From Strongyloides papillosus (lineage: Eukaryota; Nematoda; Chromadorea; Rhabditida; Strongyloididae), in the NCBI GenBank assembly GCA_005656395.1, contig SRSI01000073.1, positions 124,001 to 188,000 of the forward strand: a stretch of 64,000 nt of DNA. Reading direction: 5' to 3'. Positions 47,245-58,720 of the stretch are shown here, piece after piece (the first letter of the stretch is position 1; the number at the start of each line of letters is the position of its first letter). The notes below the pieces were generated by a model. It was given only the letters and a program-made list of their open reading frames with translations. It did no database searches and was not told where the DNA came from. Made by a program: the position numbers and the translations under genes.

Positions 47245-50200
47245 TCATGTATATATATATTAACTAAACATTATTCTTACATGAAAGAATATACATAAAT
47301 ACATGTATAAATATATATATGGCGTTTATTTTCGTTATATAAAGTAAAACTTTTATAAGCTTCTCAACTCTTATCAGTAGATTTTTGAGTTACAATAAAC
47401 ATTAAAATACTTTACAAATTATTTATTATCTTTTAAATGCTAAGAATTATAAAAAAAATACTATTATACTAGTAAGATTGGCATATTGGTAAGAATTAAT
47501 TTTAAAGGAATGATGAATTATGTTTAAAATTGCTATTTAATATTTTAGTATAATTCTCAACTAAGATATGATATATTTTAGTTATGAAAATTGAAGTGCT
47601 ACAAAGTACCATGCTACATAGAAATAAATTAAAAATAAGCAATGAAAGGTAGATATATAATTATAAATGAAATTATAATATATAAGGCCTCTTTTAATAA
47701 CTACAAAAATTGCTTTTTAAATTAGCTACATTAATTTATTTTATGTGTTATCATTAAAAAGAAAAAAAAGCTCAATTGAAAAGAAATTTAAAAAAATTAT
47801 TATTATTATAATAATAAATTATCACCAAACTATTTTAAACAATTCTATTGTTAACAAAATAATATTAACAAAAAATGACACATAAAAATATGGTCGTTAT
47901 ACTGAAGAAAAGAAAGGAATATATGTATATATAAAATATAAATAAGAAAACATTGTAAATGGTAAAAGTTTTACAAAGATTTGTTCTTATGGAAAAGCTA
48001 TATAAGCTTCGAAATTAAATATTCATTGAAATATATATTTTAAAATTGAAAAATTAAGATAGGCAGAATTAATAAAAAGAATTATGATGGCTTGCATTTT
48101 TAGCAAAAAAATATTTGCTTTTATATTTTTTTTTATGTTCCAAATACTTTGTAATATAAAAGTTAATTACCCAAAAAAACAATAACTTTTAAATTATTTA
48201 TGATTAAGATAATTTATCTCTGAGTATGTAAAAAATATCAAAGATTAAAAAAAAATAAAATTTTTATCTATGTTATTTCTTTTTTTTTATAATACATTTT
48301 TATGTGTAATTAAAGTTATAAAAAGAAATCTACTTCCAAAAGATGTTTACAATTTTTTTTAACTTCATTATATATAAAATATTATGTGTTAGATTTTCTT
48401 AATATTTTATTTCTTTCATTTCCTGTGACATCATTTTATTAAGTAAATCATCAACTTTATTTCAACCTTTTATAAATCGAGTAAGGCTGATGTAAAAATA
48501 ACTATTAATGATGTCATATTACAATATTTTTAGAGATCATGAACAGTAAGATCAACTATTTTTGTGTAGGGGTGGATAATTTATGTTATTATAAATAGAG
48601 GTAAAAAAGATATTAAAAATATTTTCTTCTCTTTATACATATTTTCAGCTTGAAAAAATGTTTTTTGCTTTCCTGTTATGAAAAACATCTTTGCTATAGC
48701 TTGTTGTTAATATATTTTTTCTATATTGACCTGGAGCTTAATTTAAAATAATTTATAAGTGATATTCTATAATTGTAAAGAGGAAAAGAGTAATTGCATT
48801 CTAACTTATTATACTTTAATTCTATTAATATTCATAGGTTTTTAAAAAGTAATGTCATAAAAATTGTATATTTTCATTGTTCAAATATGTTTTTAATTTA
48901 TTATTCTATGATCTTTTCAATTTTCAATTTGCATTGTTCTTTAAATATTTTTTGTGTCTTCAATTTAGGAGATGAAAAGAATATTTAAGAATTTTTCTTC
49001 TCACGTCTTCATTCATATTTTTATTTCTATCTACATGAATAATTTGATTTATATGTCTTATATATTTCTTAAACTAATTTATAAATACTATTTTGTAATA
49101 GAAAAGAAAAAGGAAATTAATATTGCTCCTTAAGCATTAGATTTTTAATTTGCTAGTTAAAAATAATTATACATAGAATTATTATACTTTGTTGTTTTTA
49201 AAACCAACAAAGATCGATTATATTTATGTGTTGATATAACTTTTTCTTAATTAATAATAAATACTAACACATGCAACAATTAAAATCTTACCAACAGTCT
49301 TCTTTATAATATTTTATTTTTTAATCAAACATAAAAAAACTACACAGTAAATCTTACATAAACAACGTTTTTATTATGTCAATTAACTTTATAGTATTAC
49401 TAATTAGTGTTTTTTGACTTTTTATAAACTTAATAGATTAAATAATTTATTTATTTACCTACTTCTTCAGTAAAATTATTATTTTTAAGTAACATTGGCT
49501 TAATATAAATATTTATTTATTGCTAAATCCCTTTGTAGATAAATTTTAGGGAATAAAAAAGATGAGAGGTACAATTTTGGCAAAACAACAATTTTAGTTA
49601 ATGTCGTTGTGTGATTGAAAGTATATTGGATAAAGAAAATGATGAAAATAAAATAATTTGATGGATATTGAAATATATATCTACTTTATTTTTTTGTTTG
49701 TTTTATTATTTCTATAAAATATATATTTTAAATTTAAAAACATTCCGAGATGTGGTAGGGAAAATACAAGCTTATAAAAATAAATCTTTATGGAAAAACA
49801 GCAATAATACATTTGGACTTTTTACCATGATTACATTTTATTTAATTCTTTTCTTATTACCTTCTTTTATGTATTTCTTATTTCTCTTATATAATCTTTT
49901 TGATGTAATAGATAAATGTAATTGCAAAGAGAATTTATTAATTTTCCGATCACATTTATATATTTGTCTCATATTTAAGAAATGTCTTATATTTCTGTTA
50001 GTTATAACAAAGTGCTATCACAATTTATCAACAAAACTTAGGGTCCCTACATTATTATACATTAACAGTCTTTTTGGAGGAAGTTAAATAGTATCACCCT
50101 CTTTTAAATTTTGTTACCCCTCCTTAAATTTTTTCTTCTAAAATTCATTTTATTCACAATCTCTATTTTATATTTACAAAGAGTACTATTAACCATTTTT

Positions 50201-52289
50201 CTTGATTCATTTTACTATACTTTTTTTCAATATTTTAATTTATACAATTTTTATCCATCATATTACTGCACACACACCTCTATCTAATTTATATTTTCTT
50301 ACACTTTTTCATATTTTGCAAAGAAGTATATAAAAATTTAATGTGCCGTTATTATGATAAATTTACTATTTAATACTCACTAACACGTCATGGCCATTTC
50401 TATTATGTAATAATCTATTTTAATCATTTTTTAATATCATCAATAAAAAGTCTTTTTTCTAAATATTAAGAAAAGAAATAACTTATGTATTTAGATATTT
50501 CTTTAAGAAAATATATTTTAGGTACCCCATAAAATTTATATTATATTTAGTGTGACTCTTACGCTTTTTACCAAATAATGATTAAGAGACTTCTAGTAGT
50601 GCTTCTAATATTTTGTCCATTTTACTCTACATAAAATATACATATATATCCACATATATACACAATATACACGTATTGTGAATATCATATTTATCTATAT
50701 CTCATAATGATGTACCAAAAAATATGAGAAGCATTTTTGACGTTTTTCTTTCTTCTTCGAATATATGTTACAACTTACCAAAACATTTATATCTTATATA
50801 TATCAATTATCTTTATTTTATATAACTTATCATTATCAAATGCTTAGTAGAAACATGCTTTGCATAATATACTTTTAATACATAAAGAATATTAAAATAT
50901 AAAAATCAAATATTTCTGTTTATTCTTACATTTTAACATTTCAATTTTCTTTAGTGGAAAAAATAAATAAATAAAAGTTTATCCTTTATTCACGATGAAA
51001 ATGTTATCAAAAATTGTCCTTAAAACATAAAATGTTTTTTATTTTTTTATTTTATATAATGAAAAGGAAAAGTTATAAATTTGTGTGACATTCTGAGCGC
51101 ATTTAAATTACTCTTTACACATAAAAATATTATTGCAGTTTCTTTTTTATTTTCAAAAAAGTTTTATAACAATTTTGGCATTTTAAATTTTCCAATATTT
51201 ATTTATATATTTATAACATATGTTAGAAGGAAAAAAGAACCAAAAATATGATGTTAAATAGCACTTAGTGATAAATGCATACATAAGATGATTCAAAATG
51301 ATGTATATAAAAATGGTAGCCCTTATAAAAACTTTTTTGATGGAAGTTTTGGGTATGTTGATGATTAAATCGGGGTTTTGATAAAATTTTTTTCTATTGA
51401 AGAAAGAAGGAGATTAAAATGGTGAAATTGTTTTGGATGTATGCTATACATTTTTAAAATGCTAAAATATAACGGAGTGGATCTAGAAGAGGAAGAGAAG
51501 ATGTATTGTGGAATGAATTGTGTCTTTTTATATAGTAAAAAGTATCTCATTTATTATATTCTCTTGTGAATGATAAGAAAGTTCCGTATTTTTTTATTTG
51601 TATATAAATATTGAAGTATATCAAAATATAGTACAAGAGACATTCATTTAAAAATCTATTAGCCAGTAAACTATATAAAAATTATCTTATTTATATAATT
51701 TTGATCGTTTAAATATATCTTCCTTTTACCTTTATAACTAACCAATGGTAACTTATTTATTTTTTAGATAAATCTATACATTTATATTTTAAGAAGTGAA
51801 ATAACACAGACCATTATACAAAATTCAATGTCTATTTTCTATTTATATTAAACATGTATACATCTACTTATATCCCAAAATATTTTTAAAATATATTTCT
51901 TATTGAATATTTATAAAGAAATATTAAATATTTTAAGAAAACATTTAAATTTGACACATAAAACAAATGCTTTTTTTATTATTTCCTGAATATATTAAGA
52001 TTTTCCACATGTTTTTTATATATGATATAAATATCTTCTAATTTTTCTCAAATATCCATTTTATAATGAATAGTTCTGTGAGATTATTCTTTTTTCCATT
52101 AATTTTATATTTTTATTTATATAATTTCAATTTTTTAATTCTAAAAAATTCTCCACAATCTATAAATTATATTTCATCAAATTTGATTTATTATAGCATA
52201 TAATTCTCACTTCGTTGGTCGTAGTAAACAGATAGTTTAACTATCAATATAATTCATCAAATTATAACTTATTAATTATTAATCGTTTT

Positions 52290-52291
52290 AG
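52290..52291 (+). promoter_or_regulatory. Likely spliced-leader trans-splice acceptor
   Basis: CGTTTTAG ends 4 nt before the ATG of the small membrane protein. An acceptor this close to a start codon with no upstream coding exon is typical of SL trans-splicing in nematodes. Confidence 0.6.
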
Positions 52292-52295
52292 AAGA

Positions 52296-52982
52296 ATGGC
52301 AATTGATTTAAAACAAAAGTTGGATTTCATTGATTTCTTTGGACCAATAGCTGTCTGGATTTGTTTCTTCTCAGTTGTCTTCATTATCTCTGTTACCTGT
52401 ATTCTCTGGTGTTGTGTTACAGAAGATGATGACAGTACAGTCTTCGCTAAGGTAAATTTTTTTATAAATAGCATATTTAGAAAATGTTATTTTTACATTT
52501 AAATATTTTTTATAAATAGATTGTATTTGAAAAGATGATTGAAATGACTTAGTATTAGTAATAATAATCGTCTTCTTAGTATTATATAACATGCTACTTT
52601 TAAATGAGCTATTTTTATCGAATATTATAATATTATTTAACAAAGATTTATATTACGTTGAAAAAAAGAAGAAGTGCGCAGCTTTACTTTCAATAATATA
52701 ATTAAAATTTTATACTTTTTTATCTTTTATTGACTTTTACTTAGTAAATTTTAAGCTTTTGTTTATATTTATCAGATAAAGTTACAACAACTAGAAATGA
52801 TAGTTTGAATACAAAGTAGACATTATATAAACAAATGATTAATTTTAACCAAAATGTGTAGTTAAAATAAAAAATAATTCTTATCTTTAATATTATAACT
52901 AAAATTTTTTTCATTTCAGTGGGGAATGGGTCCAAAACCAAAGCATAAGAGAGAACAAAAGTATGGAGCTAACAATGAGTGA
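52296..52982 (+). CDS. Small single-pass membrane protein, 72 residues
   Basis: Exon 1 is 52296-52451 (52 codons) and exon 2 52920-52982 (20 codons), with a 468-nt intron GTAAAT..TTTCAG, phase 0. An N-terminal charged stretch (MAIDLKQKLDF) precedes one strong TM segment (GPIAVWICFFSVVFIISVTC) ending in a CC pair that could be palmitoylated, then an acidic TEDDDS, then a basic tail (WGMGPKPKHKREQKYG). An AATAAA polyadenylation signal lies near 53475. Base composition of the exons is clearly less AT-rich than the flanks, supporting a real, conserved gene. The family was not recognised; it resembles small integral membrane proteins with a type III or tail-out topology. Confidence 0.78.
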
Positions 52983-54024
52983 AGTCAAATGTAACAAGTT
53001 TTTCCTTATAACAAAACAAATCATTCCCTAGACTTCTCCAAATATCCTTTTCCTTTTTTATCTATTTTAAATTTCAATCGTTTCTTTCAGATTATTGCCT
53101 CAAGACACTGCTTGAAACTTTTGTTTTTGAAGTTTTATACAATATTCTTCATATGCCATAGAACAACAAAAAGCACGTCATACTGTTACATTTTATGTTA
53201 TATAACAAAACAACACTTACACTTCTATCTAAATTTTGTAAAAAAATAGTACACTTGAAACTTTATCTCTCTATAATCATTGTAAAAAACGAAGGAACAG
53301 AATTTATCATTAGAATTTATATTTAATTCAATTACAAAATATTAATAATTATTTTATATGACATCAAAAGACACGTTGAAGTTGTTTTTTTTATTTTAAT
53401 TAAGAATTGTAATTTTATGCTTTAGTTTAGATGCAATTTATTGTTGTTTATCCTTTTATTTTAAATATGTACCAAATAAAGAATACAATTTCCATTTTTT
53501 GTATTTTGTGAATATCTAAAAATTCTCAGAAGAAAACTAATGATTAAATCAATATTAGATGATAAAAAAATGGTTAATGCATTATATCCTCTTCTTTTTA
53601 TCAAAACACATTAAAATTTATTTCCTTATTTACAATTATCTTAATTTATGATTCTATAACCTTAAATGATAAAAAGTTTATGTATGAAAATTATTTTTAG
53701 AATTACTTCTTTTTTTATAAAATATTAAGTAGAGAGACCTAATCAAGAAAGGTCAATTATATTAATAGCGACTATATCATATATTTTACTAAGAAGCAGA
53801 TTATCATATATTTGAACAATCAAAGGAATGATAAAAAGAAATTTTTTTTCTTTAGTAAAAAAGGACAAATAAATTACAATTTTTATAGATGCTCTTTTTG
53901 AAAAGCGTAAAATGATAATTTTCTAAGTTGACAAGGGAAAATCAAATTAAATATTTATTATTTGTACAACTTTTTTATATATAAGTATTTTCAAAGCAAA
54001 CAATAATGACATAAATAAATAATT
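52983..54024. other. Intergenic DNA, 3' UTRs of converging genes
   Basis: It holds the 3' UTR of the 72-residue gene, with AATAAA near 53475, and the 3' UTR of the WBP4 gene on the other strand. No other gene is seen. Confidence 0.5.
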
Positions 54025-55164
54025 TTAAGTATCAGATTCTCTACTCCTAATACTTCTGGCTTTAGACGACCGCTTCTGAAATACTACCTCTTTTTTTCTC
54101 TTCGAAGTATCAATAATCTTTTCAGTTATTTCTAATGGCTCTTCCTCATAAGTTTTTAATGCACTTTCTTGAGCAACAACACTTGCTTCTGGAGGCAATT
54201 CTTTACTAAAATCAATGACTTTTTCTTTTTTTCTCTCAATGTTTTCATCAACTTTTTCCACAGGTACCCATGGACCTAGTGATACTGGTGTTGCGTAAGT
54301 AATTTTAGGAATTTCATAATCAAAATTATATTCTACACTTTTCTTCTCTTTTGGTTCTTCTTCTTTTTTAACCTCCTCTTTAACTTTCCTCTTTTTTGTC
54401 TTATCTTTAACAATCCTACCAATACTTTTAGGATCGTACAATAATTCTTTCGGTTTTTCTTTTTTTTCTTCCTCTTTTTTATATGACATTGGCTGTGCAA
54501 TCATTGTTGGTCCTTCACTAGCAACAACATTTGAAGTATTTACACAATTTGATAAATCCTGACTTCCATAACTTTTACTTATCATTTCTTCGTACTCATC
54601 TTGTGTATAATAACTTTCTGGTTCTTCCCACTGAGTTTCTTGTGTAAACATATTGAAATAATATTTTCCTTGAATAGAATTATATTCAACCCAACATTTC
54701 ATTGATTCAATTGATTCTTCTTCAATATCATCATTTGTCCACAGAGAAGATTTTTTGCTATCTTTAATAAGTTTTTTTAATTTTCTTTTTGGATCATCCA
54801 CCGTAGGAACATTTAAACTTGAGGAGGATGTTGAAGTTGATACAACGGGGATAAAAGGACCGATACCATCTACTCCGTATCTTCCACCCCCTTGTTGTAA
54901 GGAGTTTTTATTTGAACTCCCAGATTTATCATTTCTCATTGAAGCTAAGGCTGCTTGTTCCATTTGAATTATAGCGTGGTTGATTTCATTTTGTTTTTTA
55001 ACTTTCTCTTCAGCATCTTTTGCACTATTCTTTATAGCATTTCTTAATGAATTCTGATGTTTGTTACTTTTTTCATGATTTGAGATCCCAATATTATTTC
55101 CTGCGTACCAACATCTGCAAGCTGTACACCATATTTTCGGTATAGATTTCCAGTAATCTGCCAT
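54025..55164 (-). CDS. wbp4: WW domain-binding protein 4 (FBP21), spliceosomal
   Basis: A single 379-residue exon. MADYWKSIPKIWCTACRCW begins a U1-type (matrin) zinc finger with C13, C16, H30 and H36, as in human WBP4 (MADYWKS start). A WW domain lies at about 155-185 (W158, W179, P182; KYYFNMFTQETQWEEPE). Human WBP4 has two WW domains; only one is seen here. A Lys/Glu-rich low-complexity region follows. The C-terminus (VVFQKRSSKARSIRSR) resembles the conserved end of WBP4. Known role: part of the spliceosome A/B complexes, binding Pro-rich ligands of SF3B4 and snRNP proteins. It works in the nucleus. Confidence 0.9.
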   Translation of the reverse strand: MADYWKSIPKIWCTACRCWYAGNNIGISNHEKSNKHQNSLRNAIKNSAKDAEEKVKKQNEINHAIIQMEQAALASMRNDKSGSSNKNSLQQGGGRYGVDGIGPFIPVVSTSTSSSSLNVPTVDDPKRKLKKLIKDSKKSSLWTNDDIEEESIESMKCWVEYNSIQGKYYFNMFTQETQWEEPESYYTQDEYEEMISKSYGSQDLSNCVNTSNVVASEGPTMIAQPMSYKKEEEKKEKPKELLYDPKSIGRIVKDKTKKRKVKEEVKKEEEPKEKKSVEYNFDYEIPKITYATPVSLGPWVPVEKVDENIERKKEKVIDFSKELPPEASVVAQESALKTYEEEPLEITEKIIDTSKRKKEVVFQKRSSKARSIRSRESDT

Positions 55165-55783
55165 TTAGAAATTAGTAGTAAGATTATGTTATTGTCACAT
55201 AGACAAAAACAAATATTGCTTCTAACTCATAAAAAGAAAACTTGCAGACATTGGAGTGATGTTTATTTGAAATTTGGTGGTATACTTGAAATTTCGTACA
55301 TAAAATATTTTGAAGCACAATAGATTTTTATAGATTTATGATAGGAGATATATTCATAAGATTGTTAATAATTATACAGGGTAGTTGGCCAAAGTTCTCT
55401 TTATAATAGTGTTCATTAACCTATTTTTTATATATAGAGCACTTTTATTGTACCAATAATTAATTTTTACGTTTTATAAAAAGTTACTATAAACTTTAGT
55501 AATTTTTAAAAGTAAAATTTCATCGTTTAAAAACGATATGTGGGAAATTATTTCTATCAAAGAGGTTTTGATTGGGCATTCTATATAATTGAACATTTTT
55601 TATCTTATAAATTTTGTATAATTTATTAATATTTATGTGTTTGGTTTGTTTATAAATTTTTAATAGTAGATAGATAGTATGTTATATTTACATTTCCTTG
55701 TCTTAATTAAATAAGTAGCACCAAATGAAATATTTATATTATTTTATTTATTAATAATAATAACGTTAATAAAGTATATATTT
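55165..55783. other. Intergenic DNA
   Basis: Upstream region of WBP4 and 3' region of the first ShK gene; nothing else recognised. Confidence 0.5.
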
Positions 55784-56404
55784 TTAAAAATTTTGTGGTA
55801 GTCGAATGATGGCAGTTAATTCCTTTCTAAGTTTGATTTCAAATGTATCATTACATGAAGATACATTAAGATTTATATTCTCATTTTTACAAAAACCACA
55901 AGTTTTAGAACAATACTCCTCCATAAATTTTTTGTATTTTGGTAAACTACAAAGATCGGAAATTGTTGAACAAGAATATGCATTATTGGAAAAACCTTTG
56001 TCTGTACATGGAAAAATATCTCCACTAGTTAGTGATGTCTTATATGTAGTTGTAGTGGGTAGAAATGATGCCGGAATACAAGTAAAAGAATAAGGACTAC
56101 AAGTTTCACCTGGTTGTATACATTGATTCGTTATTGGTAAGCAATTTACTTCAACTGCACATGAATTGATGCTTGTCCCATCAATATCGAGGGATTTTTT
56201 ACATTTTTTTCCGATTCCACATTGATAAAGCTCTTCACCTTCATTACATTGATCGATGCAATAATTTTTATTTCCAATATTAACACATGCTGGTTTGAGT
56301 CCAATTTTACAGTCTGCTGTAAATGAACATTCTTCAAAAAGACTTGCACCAAAAATAAATGGCATAGTATTAGATAATAAAAATATAATATAAGATAGTG
56401 CCAT
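55784..56404 (-). CDS. Secreted Cys-rich protein with one ShK domain, diverged tail
   Basis: 206 residues, with a signal peptide to about residue 20 (...NTMPFIFGA). A Cys-rich N-terminal half (23-110) has evenly spaced cysteines like its neighbours, then a Thr-rich linker (PTTTTYKTS) and one ShK/SXC domain at 133-172 (CTDKG...SDLCSLPKYKKFMEEYCSKTCGFC). The neighbours have a second ShK domain after this; here the tail SCNDTFEIKLRKELTAIIR lacks the cysteines, so the second domain appears lost. ShK domains in nematodes are common in secreted and surface proteins; no toxin activity is implied. A TATA box is at 56450-56457. Confidence 0.82.
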   Translation of the reverse strand: MALSYIIFLLSNTMPFIFGASLFEECSFTADCKIGLKPACVNIGNKNYCIDQCNEGEELYQCGIGKKCKKSLDIDGTSINSCAVEVNCLPITNQCIQPGETCSPYSFTCIPASFLPTTTTYKTSLTSGDIFPCTDKGFSNNAYSCSTISDLCSLPKYKKFMEEYCSKTCGFCKNENINLNVSSCNDTFEIKLRKELTAIIRLPQNF

Positions 56405-56449
56405 AGTTTTCTAAAAAAAATATAACAATTTAATGAAATATTTAAAAAA

Positions 56450-56457
56450 CTTTTATA
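56450..56457 (-). promoter_or_regulatory. TATA-like box of the first ShK gene
   Basis: TATAAAAG on the minus strand, 46 nt before the ATG at 56404. Confidence 0.5.
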
Positions 56458-56816
56458 AAACTGTCACTTTTTTATATACATATTAATGGTATATATATGA
56501 AATTTTTAAAGGCTAAAGAAAATATTAAATTAAAAATTTTATTGTTTTTTAAACAACAGCTGGCCAATTATTTTGATGAAACCAAAACTTGTTTTTCATT
56601 GATAGGGGTGCTATTATTAAAATTTTATTTAATTATGAAAAGTTAACAAAAATAATTTAATGGTAAATGGTGTGAAATATTTACTTATATAAATTTTTTA
56701 GAAAAAATAATATTTATTGATAAATAGTGTTGTTCTTTGATTTGATTCTGTGTTAAGACATAATATAAGTTATATAACATCTCGTAAGCAGCAGTTTTTT
56801 AAAAACAAATTATATC
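56458..56816. other. Intergenic DNA
   Basis: AT-rich with no coding support; promoter of one ShK gene and 3' end of the next. Confidence 0.5.
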
Positions 56817-57527
56817 TTAACAATGATTACAACTTTTTTTACAAACGGTTTTCATTAAATCTCTATATGAATCGATTTTACAAAGGTAAAGCTTATTGGA
56901 GCATGTTGATATATTATCTTTACATTCTGATTTTGATTTAGTAATTCCGATACCTGTACCATTACAATTTCCACAAGTTTTTGGACAAAGCTCTACAAGC
57001 ATTTCCTTATAATTAGTATCATTACAATAATCTGAGAGCTTTGAGCAACCATTAGGACCTGGTGGAACTTTATCAACGCACTCTGGTTTCTTAGTTGTAT
57101 TTATTTTTTTTGGAGTAGTTCTTTTTGTTGTGTATATTGTAGTAGTAGTAGTATCATTAGTTGTTGTCTTTTTATCTTCCTCTGTCGATGTACATTGGAG
57201 GTTGTATAAATTGCAAGTAGATTTGGGTGAAATTTTAGCACATTCATTATCAGTTAAACAACCTTTTTTTGTATTACAGATCCATTGTTGTCTTCCTTCA
57301 ATATCATCCTTTTCTAGACATTTATTTTTTTCTCCACATTGATCTTTTTCATTATCTTTTTTGCATGGCAAAACGCAGTAATTTTCTTTATCATAACTTA
57401 TGCATTTTGTATTGTTTCTACAATCATCAGCTTGAGTACAGGTTTTAGAGTTACTAGCATCTATATATTTATTAATTAGAAAAATAAAGTAAAATAAGAT
57501 GGAGAATTGATTTTTTATACAGACCAT
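56817..57527 (-). CDS. Secreted Cys-rich protein with two ShK domains
   Basis: 236 residues, single exon. The N-terminal hydrophobic stretch (FSILFYFIFLI) is a signal peptide. A Cys-rich region at 30-112 is followed by a Thr-rich, probably O-glycosylated linker at 116-147 and two ShK domains at 150-188 (SDYCNDTNYKEMLVELCPKTCGNC) and 202-236 (LYLCKIDSYRDLMKTVCKKSCNHC). The protein ends on the last ShK Cys. A TATA box is at 57576-57583. It is the best-preserved relative of the broken gene at 57913-58648. A secreted or surface role is inferred. Confidence 0.87.
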   Translation of the reverse strand: MVCIKNQFSILFYFIFLINKYIDASNSKTCTQADDCRNNTKCISYDKENYCVLPCKKDNEKDQCGEKNKCLEKDDIEGRQQWICNTKKGCLTDNECAKISPKSTCNLYNLQCTSTEEDKKTTTNDTTTTTIYTTKRTTPKKINTTKKPECVDKVPPGPNGCSKLSDYCNDTNYKEMLVELCPKTCGNCNGTGIGITKSKSECKDNISTCSNKLYLCKIDSYRDLMKTVCKKSCNHC

Positions 57528-57575
57528 TTTAGAAATCTTTTGATTTTATTTGATAAAAATGATTTGAAGATTACT

Positions 57576-57583
57576 CTTTATAC
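57576..57583 (-). promoter_or_regulatory. TATA-like box of the two-ShK gene
   Basis: GTATAAAG on the minus strand, 49 nt before the ATG at 57527. Confidence 0.5.
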
Positions 57584-57912
57584 TAAAAAATAACTGAATT
57601 TACAATTTGGAGACTAAAATTTGGAACAACTGTTATAATAGAAAAATTTAGCCAGCTGTCGAAATGGATAAATAAGAAAAAAAAGTTCTTGGAAAATATG
57701 TATTGTTTTTAATAGTTGTTTTTTATCATTATTTATTCATAAGACATTATAAAAATTTTTTTATATTGGACAAATACAACAATGTTTGGCATGTAATTAT
57801 TTGATTCCAGAATTTAAAAAATAAATACAAAAAAATCGTAGTTTAAAGTAAGTTATTCTTGATATAATAAATATAAAAAAGTAAAATAAACAATAATGTT
57901 TACTTAAAATTT
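57584..57912. other. Intergenic DNA
   Basis: AT-rich; nothing recognised beyond the promoter of the previous gene. Confidence 0.5.
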
Positions 57913-58648
57913 TCAGCAATATCCACAGATGGCAGCACAAATTGTTCTCATGAAATTCTTATAGATAGAATTTTTACAGAAATAAGTTTTATTGGAACAA
58001 TCTGATAAAGCATTACGACATGATGAGGTTCCTGAAAATCTATTAGAATTTTTACTGTTGTTATTACAGTATCCACATGTTTTTGGGCACTTATCTTTCA
58101 TTAAATCAAAATAGAGTTTATTAGTGCAGTAAGCAGCTAATGAAGGACAATCATTTGATTCTCCAGTTACCTTATCTTGAAATAGTGGAAAAGTAACAAT
58201 AACTTGACCTTTATTTGAAGTTACTGTTATTATATCAGAAGCAGTAGTCGTTAATGTGGTATCAGCAGTAATAGAAGTGGTTGTTGTAATAGTAGTTGTT
58301 GCATCTGCTTCACATGTTATTGTATACAAAATTGCAAATTGGTAATGCTGCATTGATATTCGCGCAATCAATGTTAGTTAAACAACCTTATGTTGTAGCA
58401 CAAACATCAACTTTAGCACCATTGGCATCTGTTAAACTGCCACATGTAAATCCTGTTCCACATTGTGTGGTGACATCAACAGCAGTACCTACTTCAGCAC
58501 AAGCAAGATCTGTTCCGAGTGTTATACATTTTGTTGTCTCAATGCATTCACCACCACCAGCTGTATATATAGTTGTATCTCCAGCGTTAACAATTGGAGC
58601 TCCGAATAGGCAAAGAACAGCAATAAAGATAAGTTTTGATAATCGCAT
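57913..58648 (-). pseudogene. Broken secreted protein gene with two ShK domains
   Basis: From the ATG at 58648 an intact signal peptide and Cys-rich region run 86 codons to an in-frame TAA at 58388-58390. The same frame continues with GCLTNIDCANINA, which matches GCLTDNECAKIS in the gene at 56817, so the stop is inside former coding sequence. About 50 nt further, near a run of four T's in the CNF region, the frame shifts by one base. After that a Thr-rich linker and two ShK domains (DCPSLAAYC...PKTCGYC and LSDCSNKTYFC...ICAAICGYC) stay open to a stop at 57913. An intron cannot explain both breaks because the sequence between them is homologous to coding sequence. Sequencing error is a small possibility. 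A mariner lies 73 nt upstream of the ATG. Confidence 0.8.
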
Positions 58649-58699
58649 TATTGTTGAATTGAAATTGGCTATTTGATGAAATTTATCATTTCCAAATTT

Positions 58700-58707
58700 C
58701 TTAAATA
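58700..58707 (-). promoter_or_regulatory. TATA-like box of the broken ShK gene
   Basis: TATTTAAG on the minus strand, 52 nt before the ATG at 58648; the spacing is like the intact neighbours. The mariner begins only 14 nt further upstream. Confidence 0.35.
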
Positions 58708-58720
58708 CTAAAAATTGATA

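Larger units (their letters stand above)
46007..52295. other. Gene-poor AT-rich stretch of about 6.3 kb
   Basis: No gene is supported. A 139-codon plus frame at 49668-50087 starts from TTG, is hydrophobic low-complexity and has no family match. A small hairpin (ACAAAACTC, 10-nt loop, GAGTTTTGT) is at 47217-47244. Near ric-4 the sequence is probably its neuronal promoter. Confidence 0.45.

Noticed and set aside
49668..50087. 139-codon plus-strand frame in the gap upstream of ric-4
   Set aside because: Starts from TTG, is low-complexity hydrophobic, and has no splice context, promoter or family word. Long chance frames are expected in AT-rich DNA.
58296..58676. 126-codon plus-strand frame over the broken ShK gene
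   Set aside because: Antisense shadow of the ShK coding sequence; no features of its own.
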